Shown one piece after another: positions 14,228 to 22,390 of a stretch of DNA of 34,375 nt. Position 1 is the first letter of the stretch, and each line of letters starts with the position of its first letter. This stretch comes from Verrucomicrobiales bacterium (GTDB taxonomy: Bacteria; Verrucomicrobiota; Verrucomicrobiia; Verrucomicrobiales; DEV007), in assembly GCA_029233965.1 (NCBI GenBank), contig JARGOP010000007.1, positions 1-34,375 on the forward strand, in the 5' to 3' direction. The position numbers and the translations under genes were made by a program. The notes under the pieces were generated by a model. That model did not search any database and was not told the DNA's origin. It was given only the letters and a program-made list of their open reading frames with translations.

Positions 14228-15814
14228 CTACGGGAGCTTCAGGATGCGGATGATCTCTTCAATACCGCCATCGGTTCGATGGACTCCATGAGAAGAACGA
14301 AAGACAACTTTCTCGGAAACGACTCCATCGATATGGGAACTGGTATAGGGAACGACTCCGTCAGTGGTCTCCGCCAGCGGTTTGGAAGGGTTGGAATCCT
14401 TTCTTCCGATGATGGAATAGAATTCGACTGCGGGATTCAGAGGCTTGTACAAAAAATCAGCCGTTACCTGCGAGGTGGGCCTCAATTGATCGAGCGAAGT
14501 CGCGCGATGTTTGGCTATCTCCATGCCGAGGGGAGTCAGCGCATAGCTACTCTGTTTCACAATATCGGTCGTCAGTTGAGCAATCTGTGTCGGCACCTGG
14601 ATGAGATCACCGACAATCCTCGCACCCGGCTTCGCCGCAAACTTACTGCCCCGGTGGGGGACTGCGCAAAAGATGACCCGCTCGACCTCATCAATCGGCA
14701 GGTAGTAGATCATGTTTCGCAACACTTCGCGATCCTGAGAATTCACACGCAGCTGGTCGATCGGAACTTTGAACAGCTTGTTCCAATCCTCATCACCACC
14801 TTCCTGGGTAACTGCCTTTGCGAGGATACCGCCCATGCTGTGCCCGACTATGGTCACTTTTTGATTTACGGCTCCGCGGCGCTGACGAAAAGCCAGCATC
14901 TCGTGCATCGAATCGCGAAGCTTCGCCGCAAGGTAGGGAATCGGTGCGCCACTCGGATACCCAAAAGTCCAGAACTCATAGCGCTCCCGAATTTCTTCAT
15001 CCGCGAAGGTCCTGTTCAGTGCTTCGTGCCAGGTATTGGGACTCGAATTGATCCCGTGAACGAGAACACACACCTCCTTCTGCTCATTCAGAGCGGAAAC
15101 CCGGTACAGCCCCATCCGGTCCGCAAATTTTTCGAACCGGAGCAACGCCGGAACTTTGGCGAATTGAAGTTGTCGCTCCTGAAAATCCCGCGCAAAGGTC
15201 GCGGTATAATTCACCGAAAGCGGAAACTCCGTCCCCGACCGCAGAATCGTGCTCCCGTCAGTGGGGTCATACAGTTTCAAGACCGGGGTGCTCGGGACAT
15301 CCAGATCAAGAACTCCCGTCACCGGGTACCAGATCCCGCTTTTAGGAATCATGGGATCACTCTCTGACCAGGCCTTCCGAACCATGAGTGCCGCTCCGAC
15401 ACCCTCAATATGCGTTTGGGATTCAAATCCCCGCTTCACCCGGATGAATTCGGCCGGCACGACCTCCTCGACCAGATTCATTCCGGGAACATTGATGGAC
15501 TCAACCCTGAGATTCACTCCTCCCTGAGTCGTCTGAAGGAGAGAGAGGGAACGTTCCGGCGATATCTGGTTCCGGGCGACCTGAACGACAGTCTTCCGGA
15601 CCGCCTCATTGTAGAGCTCAAGTCGCTCCGGATCAGGCATTTGCCCGGAGGAAATCTCCTCCCAAACAGAAGCAACCCGGTCGAGCGGAACCTCAACAGG
15701 ACCGGCGACTTTCCAGTCCTCACGAATCTTGACGGGAACCGAACAACTCGTGACGCCCGGAAGGATTAACCCGGAAAGGCTCAACGTCAGAATAATCTTT
15801 GCAATTCGGGTCAT
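14228..15814 (-). CDS. Alpha/beta-hydrolase (lipase-like) lipoprotein (528 aa)
   Basis: A large secreted serine hydrolase. The N terminus is a lipoprotein signal with GVTSC (C24). The hydrolase fold is in the C-terminal half: the oxyanion-hole segment LVHGINSSPNTW (252-262) and nucleophile elbow GHSMGG (S326). D485 in TTDGVVPY and H509 in SSHGVHR are the likely remaining triad members. The ~240-residue N-terminal region has no motif I recognise, although a beta-rich domain around YPVTGVLDLD is likely. Similar large proteins with a PGAP1/lipase-like core are known in this phylum. I start at the ATG at 15814 because it begins the signal sequence; the frame extends to 15910. It is divergent from the MotA-like operon, with a 169-bp shared upstream region. 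Confidence 0.85.
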   Translation of the reverse strand: MTRIAKIILTLSLSGLILPGVTSCSVPVKIREDWKVAGPVEVPLDRVASVWEEISSGQMPDPERLELYNEAVRKTVVQVARNQISPERSLSLLQTTQGGVNLRVESINVPGMNLVEEVVPAEFIRVKRGFESQTHIEGVGAALMVRKAWSESDPMIPKSGIWYPVTGVLDLDVPSTPVLKLYDPTDGSTILRSGTEFPLSVNYTATFARDFQERQLQFAKVPALLRFEKFADRMGLYRVSALNEQKEVCVLVHGINSSPNTWHEALNRTFADEEIRERYEFWTFGYPSGAPIPYLAAKLRDSMHEMLAFRQRRGAVNQKVTIVGHSMGGILAKAVTQEGGDEDWNKLFKVPIDQLRVNSQDREVLRNMIYYLPIDEVERVIFCAVPHRGSKFAAKPGARIVGDLIQVPTQIAQLTTDIVKQSSYALTPLGMEIAKHRATSLDQLRPTSQVTADFLYKPLNPAVEFYSIIGRKDSNPSKPLAETTDGVVPYTSSHIDGVVSEKVVFRSSHGVHRTDGGIEEIIRILKLP

Positions 15815-15983
15815 CAATTCTGGAAACACTACAGTCAGCCATCCGCTGAAACACGTGATTTTAAAAGGTCTTCTAAAATTTTTTCTCGAAATCCTGACGA
15901 GACAGCGCATATGATTCGCCCTCCATTCGCCGGTAGCGCAACAGTTACGACGGTGGTCATGCCTTCTCTTTCAAAAATACCCT

Positions 15984-17348
15984 ATGAATTTCGCCTGTCC
16001 GACCTGCAACATCACCCTGCAAGCCGAGCCTGATCTCGCCGGAAAAACTGTAAAGTGCCCCGGATGCTCAAGTCGAATTCAAATCCCTGAGGATTTCGGC
16101 ACTCCGCCTCCCACCGGTGCGGAACATGAGCACTCGGCCGAGGACATGGCAGACGAGCACTATGACCGGATTCCCGAGTTGGACGTTTCGTCACCAGCTC
16201 CCAAGACTCACCCCTCGTTCGTTAATGTCTGGATCGCCGGGGGAATCGGAATCGCAGCGACCTTCCTCTGGTTTCTCGTCATGTATCTTCTCCCGGTTCG
16301 TGAAACCGTTGATTCTCCTCACAATGCCGGCAGCTATTTCCGCGAACTCTTCACTCAGCGCGGGTGGCCCCAGTACGTGACCACCCTGCTCATGTTCTGG
16401 TGTCTCGCGATTCTTGTCCTGAAATGGCTCAACATTCAAAAACAACGTCGCGCCATGCTCATTCAGGCCCTGCCGACCGATATCAGCGATGAGATCAATC
16501 CAGGCAACCTCAAAGAGTTTCACGATCATATCATCAACTTTCCCGGCCCGCTGCGTAACACCTACATCGTGAACCGGATCCGGAAGGCGCTCGAATTCTT
16601 CTATGTGCGCCAGAACAATCCGGACGTCGCTCAAATGATCACGGCGCAGTCGGAGATCGATGCCGCCAAGGTGAGCAGCAGTTATTCCATGGTGAAGGTT
16701 TTCCTCTGGGCGATCCCCATCATGGGATTCATTGGAACTGTCCTCGGTATTGGTGCAGCGATCGGTGGTTTCGGGGCTGTCTTCGGGGCCGGCGAGGGTG
16801 GCGACATGAGCCAGATCAAAGAGCCTCTCCTCAACGTTCTCGGTTCCATGGGGGTGGCGTTCGACACGACGCTTCTTGCGCTTGTCTTCAGTATTCTCCT
16901 CAGCTTCCCCGCCAGTGCGCTGCAGAATCAGGAGGATGACCTCGTCACCGACGTCGACGAATACTGTATCGACCACCTCCTCAAGCGCCTTAACGACGGA
17001 GGTGCCGCTTCCAACTTCGGATCCGACGCCGGCCTCCTCAAAGCAGTGGGTGATGCCATGGCCGCAAACCAGCAGGACCTCATGTCCCGCTTCGAATCGG
17101 TGCAGAAAGGAATGTCACAAAGCCTCGGCAACCAAACGAAGCAATACGAGAAGGTCGCCGAAGCGGTCGAGAAGCAGATCGCAGCGATCGACGAACGGGC
17201 TGAAAAATATGGCAGCAAACTTGATCGCTCCCTCGACGCACAGGTAGCTTCGTTGTCCGAAGGAATCCAGAATCTCAATGCCGTTCTGAAAGAGCTCAAC
17301 GGCAAACAGGTTGTCGTGCAGAAAAAAGGCTGGTTCAGCCGCGGGTGA
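15984..17348 (+). CDS. Zinc-ribbon MotA/TolQ/ExbB-family proton channel protein (454 aa)
   Basis: The channel subunit of an ion-driven motor. Residues 1-36 are a zinc ribbon with CPTC (C5, C8) and CPGC (C25, C28), which would lie in the cytoplasm. Transmembrane helices are at about 82-103, 130-150, 238-262 and 285-310. The third has the TolQ/ExbB signature IMGFIGTVLGIGAAIGGF and the fourth has VAFDTTLLALVFS, whose Thr residues line the ion path in this family. A long coiled-coil tail covers about 355-440 (VEKQIAAIDERAEK). It heads a three-gene operon with two ExbD/MotB-like genes (27 bp and 19 bp gaps). The tail recalls long-tailed MotA relatives such as ZorA, but the partners are not ZorB. 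The function driven by this motor is unknown. Confidence 0.9.
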   Translation: MNFACPTCNITLQAEPDLAGKTVKCPGCSSRIQIPEDFGTPPPTGAEHEHSAEDMADEHYDRIPELDVSSPAPKTHPSFVNVWIAGGIGIAATFLWFLVMYLLPVRETVDSPHNAGSYFRELFTQRGWPQYVTTLLMFWCLAILVLKWLNIQKQRRAMLIQALPTDISDEINPGNLKEFHDHIINFPGPLRNTYIVNRIRKALEFFYVRQNNPDVAQMITAQSEIDAAKVSSSYSMVKVFLWAIPIMGFIGTVLGIGAAIGGFGAVFGAGEGGDMSQIKEPLLNVLGSMGVAFDTTLLALVFSILLSFPASALQNQEDDLVTDVDEYCIDHLLKRLNDGGAASNFGSDAGLLKAVGDAMAANQQDLMSRFESVQKGMSQSLGNQTKQYEKVAEAVEKQIAAIDERAEKYGSKLDRSLDAQVASLSEGIQNLNAVLKELNGKQVVVQKKGWFSRG

Positions 17349-17375
17349 CGCTTGTTCTAGAGAGAGTTATTTCTG

Positions 17376-18209
17376 ATGGGTAGAAGATCACAGGACGACG
17401 GAGGCTCAGTCAGCCTCTTTCCGTTTCTCAGCATCCTGATTTGTATCATCGGATGCCTGACCCTTATCATTGTGGTCATCAACCTGATCGCGATGAATAA
17501 AGGGGAGGGCCGCACCTCCGAAGAGGTGGAGCGGGCTCGCGAGTATGTCCTCCTTGAGCAGGAAAAAATTGAGAAACAGGAGCAACAGGACAGGCTGCGC
17601 CAGCTCATCGAAAACCTGATCCAGCAGAACAAAGACACTCTCGCGACCCGGGATCGCCTCGTGATCCTGAAAGAAATGTTCGACAATCAGGAGGAGATTG
17701 AGAAAAGCCGCGACGAACTGATCGCCAAGTTCAATCTCCTTCAGCAAACAAACAAGCAACTCGTTCAGGATGAGGCTCTTCTTCTTGCCGAAATCAAAGT
17801 GAAAGAGGAAGAAATCACAAAGAGAAAGCTTCCCCCTGAAGCGGCTCAGCTTCGCGTGCGCCCCAGCGGTTCGAGCACCTCGAACCGTCCTTTCTTCGTC
17901 GAAATTTCCGACCGTGGCGTCTACCTCCACAAAAGCCTTTCGGAAGAAGCGGAAGTGATTCCGATCGCGACCCTGAATCAAAATGAAGAGTTTATCGAAT
18001 TACTCAAAACGATAGGTTCCAGCAGTCAGAACACGCTGATTTTTCTGGTTCGCGGCAATCCCGCAGCCGTCGGAACGCTTCAGAAGGCCTCTCAACTGGT
18101 TTCCGCGTACAACCGGGCGAACGGCACTGAAATCATTCCCGGGCGGCTTCCGCTGCCGGGTGAGGGCAAAGTGGACCTTCAAATGTTCGCCCAGTTCCTG
18201 GAGCCTTAA
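17376..18209 (+). CDS. ExbD/MotB-like stator partner lacking the conserved Asp (277 aa)
   Basis: Single-pass inner-membrane protein with a long periplasmic coiled coil. A short basic/acidic N terminus (MGRRSQDDGG) leads into one transmembrane helix at about 14-39. The sequence SLFPFLSILICIIG aligns with ExbD PFIDVML, and the proton-carrying Asp is replaced by Ser19. Two Asp residues (D7, D8) lie just outside the membrane. Residues 46-165 are a strongly charged heptad-like coiled coil. Residues 168-277 form a compact domain with FFVEISDRGVYLHK, TLIFLVRGNPAA and a final LPGEGKVDLQMFAQF segment. This is not an OmpA-type peptidoglycan-binding domain. It is co-transcribed between the channel gene and the second partner. 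Confidence 0.85.
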   Translation: MGRRSQDDGGSVSLFPFLSILICIIGCLTLIIVVINLIAMNKGEGRTSEEVERAREYVLLEQEKIEKQEQQDRLRQLIENLIQQNKDTLATRDRLVILKEMFDNQEEIEKSRDELIAKFNLLQQTNKQLVQDEALLLAEIKVKEEEITKRKLPPEAAQLRVRPSGSSTSNRPFFVEISDRGVYLHKSLSEEAEVIPIATLNQNEEFIELLKTIGSSSQNTLIFLVRGNPAAVGTLQKASQLVSAYNRANGTEIIPGRLPLPGEGKVDLQMFAQFLEP

Positions 18210-18228
18210 TCCTTTTTCACACAACCAC

Positions 18229-19899
18229 ATGGCACGCAGAAGACGAGGAGACGAAGAGCGCAGCATGGACGCACTCATGGATGCCCTGACCAACGTGGTC
18301 GGCATTCTTCTTCTCATTCTCATCGTGAGTAGTCTCGGCATCAGTGCTGCCGTGAAAAAGGTCGTCGAAAATCTTCCCGAAGTGAGTCAGGAGGAATTGG
18401 AGGCCATGCGCATCAGCCGCGACAAAACACTGAAAAACCTTCAGGAACTGCAGCAGACTCACAATACCACGATCGACAATCTCCCGACCGAAGAGGAAGC
18501 CAAAGCACTCGTCGCTGAACTCGAGGACTTTGAGCAGGAAAATTCAGACCTCGCCGAAAAGACCTCCGATATCGAGGAGTGGATGGCCAAGGTCGAAGAG
18601 GAAAAAACGAAGCAGGAGGAATTCACGGAGAAAGTCTCTGTCGCCGACACGAGGAATCGCGAACTCGCGGCCATCCTTGCACAAACGCCCGAAGTGGAGG
18701 TCAAAGAAGCCAAAGATGTCGCGATGCCGAACCCGCGCGTTGCCGACAAAGAGTCCAGTGCATTTTATCTGATTTGTAAGTTCGACCGCCTTTACTTCAT
18801 TGGAGACCCCTACGAACACGCCTTCAGAATCCGGGACGTCATCGATCAGAATTTCGCGGACCTCGTTTACACGGGCAATGCGATTGGCTCCTACACCTAC
18901 CAGATCAAGGACACGAGCCGGAACGACAGCGGTGCGCTTGAACCGCACCTTGAGAAATATCGTCTCAGCAGACGTGAGAGAGAAGCACTCTCGGCGTGGG
19001 ATCAGCTGAAACCGGTCTGGAAAAACCGCGAAGGAGTGGAGTCGAAGGAGGCAAGTCTCCTTACCCGGATCTTCGGAGCCGACGAGGAGGCTGAGCTGGC
19101 GGTCTCAAAGTTCCGGTTTGATATGGCGAAGATCACGAATTTTTTCGGCGACGGGAAATTCGGTCCTGCTGACTTCAAGTATCATGTTCTTCCCGGGGGC
19201 GGAGACCGCATCAAGCTGGCCCTCGAACCCAAGCCTGAAGGTGGCTGGACGGTGGATCAGTTTCTGGCCGCAGGATCACAGTTTGAGCAGTATTGCAAAC
19301 AGGCCGCCACGTCGCGCCGGGTTCTTTTTTACTACTACGTCGCCCCCGACAGCTTTGACACCTATCTCCAGGCTCGAGCCAAGTCTGAGGAGTTCCGCGT
19401 TCCCGCCGGCTGGACGGTTTGGGATCAGGATAAAGTCGAGCCGCGAGCCGTCCCGACGCGCGAGACGACTCGCTACAATCTCGATGTTCTTCCTGACGAT
19501 GCCTACATGAAGGTCGCCAACGCGGTCGGTCCGAACATGGTCGCCGAGTTGAACAAAGAGGCGGCGGAGTTTACCGCGAGAATCGAGGCTTCCGTTCCCG
19601 AAGAGGTTAAGGACCCTGCCGCCCGAACGAAATTCATCACCGATCTCACCAAAGAGCGCAATGATTGGAACGCCTCACGTTTCCAGAGCTACGTCCTGAG
19701 CATCTTCCAAACCGCACTTGCCGCCGAAGAAGCCGGCGGTGAGGTCGTTGCATCGCTTGAAATTCATCCCCCGGAGATTCCCGGGATTAGAATTTTCCAG
19801 CCATCCCGTCCACCGAGCAAGCCGACACCTCCGCCGGATCCGACAAAGAAGCCGGAACCGCCGAAGCCCCCAACCGGGAACACGCTCATTCTGGACTGA
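18229..19899 (+). CDS. ExbD/MotB-like stator partner retaining an Asp, large periplasmic domain (556 aa)
   Basis: Second single-pass partner of the channel protein. After MARRRRGDEERS, the membrane helix (about 15-38) begins MDALMDALTNVVGILL. D18 and T21 align with D32 and the following Thr of MotB (DFMTAMMAFF), so this subunit could carry the proton. A coiled coil covers about 43-145. A large periplasmic region follows, containing FYLICKFDRLYF, a YYYVAPDSFDTYLQA segment resembling the C-terminal domain of the first partner, and other unassigned sequence. The last 30 residues are Pro/Lys-rich (PTPPPDPTKKPEPPKPP), possibly reaching the peptidoglycan. I use the ATG at 18229; the frame is open from 18160 but that would overlap the previous gene. 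No strong ribosome binding site is visible. Confidence 0.83.
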   Translation: MARRRRGDEERSMDALMDALTNVVGILLLILIVSSLGISAAVKKVVENLPEVSQEELEAMRISRDKTLKNLQELQQTHNTTIDNLPTEEEAKALVAELEDFEQENSDLAEKTSDIEEWMAKVEEEKTKQEEFTEKVSVADTRNRELAAILAQTPEVEVKEAKDVAMPNPRVADKESSAFYLICKFDRLYFIGDPYEHAFRIRDVIDQNFADLVYTGNAIGSYTYQIKDTSRNDSGALEPHLEKYRLSRREREALSAWDQLKPVWKNREGVESKEASLLTRIFGADEEAELAVSKFRFDMAKITNFFGDGKFGPADFKYHVLPGGGDRIKLALEPKPEGGWTVDQFLAAGSQFEQYCKQAATSRRVLFYYYVAPDSFDTYLQARAKSEEFRVPAGWTVWDQDKVEPRAVPTRETTRYNLDVLPDDAYMKVANAVGPNMVAELNKEAAEFTARIEASVPEEVKDPAARTKFITDLTKERNDWNASRFQSYVLSIFQTALAAEEAGGEVVASLEIHPPEIPGIRIFQPSRPPSKPTPPPDPTKKPEPPKPPTGNTLILD

Positions 19900-20206
19900 T
19901 TTTGCGTTTCACGAAGAGGCGTGCAATCCTCAGTTTCGTTTTTCGCCGCGAGCAGCCCTGCGGCGCGAGGGCACATCAGTTGCACGCTTATCTTAGACGG
20001 CCTGCCAACACTCTGTTCGCAAACAAGAAGGGTTTTTCGGGTGGAGAGGAAATGCTCGCTCCGCTCGAAACGCCGGGTGAGTTGGCCGGAAATCCCCGTG
20101 GCGGTGTTCCGTCTTCGGTCACGAAGCCGGGGCGAGCCGATCCACCCGGTGCCGCATTTTTCGCTCAGCCCCGCTGCGACATGGACCTGAAATAAGGCAC
20201 CTCGCT
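19900..20206. other. 307-bp convergent intergenic region holding repeat copy B
   Basis: Between the stator operon and the plsC-like gene I see no gene. The region holds the 136-bp repeat copy B (19992-20127). A plus-strand frame of 97 codons spans it, but it reads out of the previous operon into the repeat and lacks a start signal. Confidence 0.7.
19992..20127 (-). repeat. Dispersed 136-bp repeat, copy B (inverted relative to copy A)
   Basis: Matches the reverse complement of 12915-13050 at 128 of 136 positions with no gap. Beyond both ends the similarity drops sharply. It lies about 90 bp past the stop of the second stator partner and about 80 bp from the stop of the convergent acyltransferase gene. 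Confidence 0.92.
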
Positions 20207-20842
20207 TTATTCCACGGGCACCTCGAGGGCAGCAATCGCCTCCATGATGCGATTTACGATGAGCTGATACTTTTCCTTCGTCCCCATGGCGGAGTCGTTG
20301 ACCAAATCATCGAAGTTGATCGGCTCTCCAACAACCAGTTGCACCGGAGTTCTCACGAGCTTCTTCCCTCCACGTGGCAGCGCCTTCTCTGCCCCGAAGA
20401 TTCGAATCGGGAGAACGGGCTTTTTTGACTTGGCGACAATCATTCCGATCCCCGGCTGGGCCTCCATATTCATCACCCCGTCCCAGCTGCGTTCGCCTTC
20501 GGGGAAAATGAGGACCTGCTTTTCCTGCTTCAACAGTTCGATGATCTGCTTGAGCACCGAAATTTCCGGCTTGTCCTGATTAACGGGCAGGGCATTGCAA
20601 CGCGTGAAGAGATACCCTGAAACCGGGTGATCAAACAGAGTCTTGCGGGCAAAATAGTAGATCGGAGTTCGAATGGCACTCCCAATCAATGGCGGGTCGA
20701 GGAAGCTGACATGGTTCGAGGCAATAATCGTTCCCCCGTCCATGGCGTCGAACGCTTCACGATTGAAGACCCGATAGGAGAACATGAATTTCCCCAGCAA
20801 TTTCGCGATCGTGTGTCCGATTCGGTACCAGAATCCCATCAT
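20207..20842 (-). CDS. plsC: 1-acyl-glycerol-3-phosphate acyltransferase family protein (211 aa)
   Basis: A PlsC-type acyltransferase acting at the inner membrane in phospholipid synthesis. The catalytic HX4D motif is NHVSFLDP (H44, D49), and the substrate-binding motif is FPEGERSWDG (112-121). A VLPIRIFG block follows, as in the family. The N terminus is amphipathic without a clear transmembrane helix. The length is slightly short but normal for compact PlsC homologues. Two ATG codons stand in tandem at the start. It is the last gene of a six-gene minus-strand operon dominated by membrane proteins of unknown function and lies 26 bp after a small lipoprotein gene. Which acyl acceptor it uses cannot be told. 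Confidence 0.9.
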   Translation of the reverse strand: MMGFWYRIGHTIAKLLGKFMFSYRVFNREAFDAMDGGTIIASNHVSFLDPPLIGSAIRTPIYYFARKTLFDHPVSGYLFTRCNALPVNQDKPEISVLKQIIELLKQEKQVLIFPEGERSWDGVMNMEAQPGIGMIVAKSKKPVLPIRIFGAEKALPRGGKKLVRTPVQLVVGEPINFDDLVNDSAMGTKEKYQLIVNRIMEAIAALEVPVE

Positions 20843-20868
20843 AACCTGAAAAGTTCGCTGTGAGTGCC

Positions 20869-21060
20869 TTACGAATAAACTGCGATACCGACTTCGCGCT
20901 CGAGATCAGGAATCCCGTCGATGAATCGAATGTCCAGCTCAACTCGAAACGGGGCGGAAAGAAGCCGACGCGCGTTGTGAACCTGGTGAGCAACCAGCCC
21001 GCAGGAACTGAGGGAAAACGAACAGGTTACGGCGAGAGCCAACAAAACAATTGAGCGCAT
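20869..21060 (-). CDS. Small lipoprotein (63 aa)
   Basis: Not a recognised family. The first 20 residues form a signal peptide ending in the lipobox FSLSSCGL (Cys20). The mature peptide of ~44 residues begins GLVAHQVHNARRLLSAPF, a basic amphipathic stretch, and ends IPDLEREVGIAVYS. Small lipoproteins of this kind, with a basic helix after the Cys, are common in Verrucomicrobiota. It is placed tightly between the DUF4350 gene (30 bp) and the acyltransferase gene (26 bp) on the same strand, which supports it being a real gene. Its function is unknown. Confidence 0.65.
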   Translation of the reverse strand: MRSIVLLALAVTCSFSLSSCGLVAHQVHNARRLLSAPFRVELDIRFIDGIPDLEREVGIAVYS

Positions 21061-21090
21061 GAAATCAGTTCGCGGAGATCGGCGACTTTG

Positions 21091-22386
21091 TCAACGCTTG
21101 CTGAGGCATTCGGTGAGACGACGATACGTGGACACGGCATCGTGGTTTCTCCTGTCGGACTCATGCTCCGCGAGCACTTCTTCGATCTCCTTCTCCACGG
21201 CTGCCGGAATACTCCTTCGGTGTGATTCCTTCCAGAGCCCCACACACTGAGGAAGCAATTTGGACGGCGCGATGCTCTTCCTGAGCATTCGAACCAAGCC
21301 ACTCGCCGTTTCCTCGCCGGCAACCGCCCCTCCACCGCCTACCAATCCACGGTCGTAATCATCGTCTCCGGGAGCGAGAGGAGACGAAGTCCTCCACGCC
21401 CACAAAGCGATAAAGAGAATCAGCCCGAAAAAGACACCATGAATCCGGTATCGCCGCATAAGCTTCATCGCCCCCCCGGTTTCACGGGACCCGTGGATCG
21501 TTTCATCAAAAATGATCCGGGACTTCCCCCCGAGCATCCAGGCAAGAAAACCGGGAACCGGCTCAAGGTGGAGCGCCTCGTTGCTCACAAAAAAGGAATC
21601 ACTGGCGAGAACAATAGTCCCCTTTCCATAGCTACGTTCGAGCACGACCGGGCCTCCCTCGGCTTCCGCAATGGTTTTCCAGGCATCTGTTTCCGGTTTG
21701 AAGCGAAACTGGGAATACCAGCTCGGCAGAGAGAGCTGAGAGGCATCCCCGCCCGGGCTCAGATCCCAACCTCCGTCGGGACGCTCGAACTCCTCCAGGC
21801 TCTCCAACTCAACCTTCAAGAGACGCGAAATCCTAATGCCAAGGGCTTCGTCCATCGCAAGCTCCAGTTCCTCCTCCTCGTCGATCGCTTCCTCTTCCTC
21901 CCCGTCTTCCGACCCGTCCTTCTTTTCAGAACGGATTTTCTCCTCCCGCAGTTTTCGGCGGCGTTCGAACCAGTCCTCTTCCTCTTCCGTCCGGGCAGGT
22001 TGAAATTTTTCCGGAACCAGTCCCGGGTTGATCGTGACAACGAGGCGCCCGCCCTCCTTCACCGATTTGAGGACCGGCGAATCATCGTCGCCACGGAGAT
22101 CCCCCCAACTCTCTCTCGGCAGTCCGAGGAGAAGCAAAACCGTATTTTTATCCAGCCCGCCGACCGATTCAAGATATTGGATATTCCTCGAAACCGTATT
22201 TCCCTGAATCGAGGAAAGCGCTTCGAAAAGGGCGCTTGTCCCCAGAGGGTCACTGCGATAACTCGCATAGTGAGGGTAGACGCCGCCTTCAGCAAAACGC
22301 TTTTCCAGCACTTCGAGAAACCCGAGAGAGAGAACAACCGCGAGTGCGATGAGTCCAAACCAGGTAAAATAGCGGCGTGATAGCAT
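21091..22386 (-). CDS. DUF4350-domain membrane protein (431 aa)
   Basis: A membrane-anchored protein with one N-terminal transmembrane helix (WFGLIALAVVLSLGF) and another near residue 325 (GVFFGLILFIALWAW). Between them lies a periplasmic domain with DPLGTSALFEAL, GGRLVVTINPG and YGKGTIVLASDSFFVSNEAL, followed by FDETIHGSRETGG. These are DUF4350 hallmarks, related to the GATase-like domain found with MoxR/DUF58 operons. An unusual Glu/Asp-rich insertion occupies about 155-185. The C-terminal cytoplasmic region is helical. The ATG at 22386 lies four nucleotides after the stop of the DUF4129 gene, so I prefer it over an overlapping start at 22422. It probably works in a membrane complex with the DUF4129 protein. 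Confidence 0.82.
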   Translation of the reverse strand: MLSRRYFTWFGLIALAVVLSLGFLEVLEKRFAEGGVYPHYASYRSDPLGTSALFEALSSIQGNTVSRNIQYLESVGGLDKNTVLLLLGLPRESWGDLRGDDDSPVLKSVKEGGRLVVTINPGLVPEKFQPARTEEEEDWFERRRKLREEKIRSEKKDGSEDGEEEEAIDEEEELELAMDEALGIRISRLLKVELESLEEFERPDGGWDLSPGGDASQLSLPSWYSQFRFKPETDAWKTIAEAEGGPVVLERSYGKGTIVLASDSFFVSNEALHLEPVPGFLAWMLGGKSRIIFDETIHGSRETGGAMKLMRRYRIHGVFFGLILFIALWAWRTSSPLAPGDDDYDRGLVGGGGAVAGEETASGLVRMLRKSIAPSKLLPQCVGLWKESHRRSIPAAVEKEIEEVLAEHESDRRNHDAVSTYRRLTECLSKR

Positions 22387-22390
22387 GGGA

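Noticed and set aside
14219-15367. 382-codon plus-strand frame opposite the hydrolase lipoprotein
   Set aside because: The minus-strand protein has a lipobox, HG oxyanion motif and GHSMGG elbow; the plus frame shows nothing recognisable.
15984-19899. Zorya-type (ZorAB) anti-phage system
   Set aside because: The long-tailed MotA-like protein invites this, but neither partner has the OmpA-type domain of ZorB and no ZorC, ZorD or ZorE gene follows.
19902-20195. 97-codon plus-strand ORF spanning repeat copy B
   Set aside because: Same reason as copy A; it also follows directly after the stop of the stator gene with no start signal.
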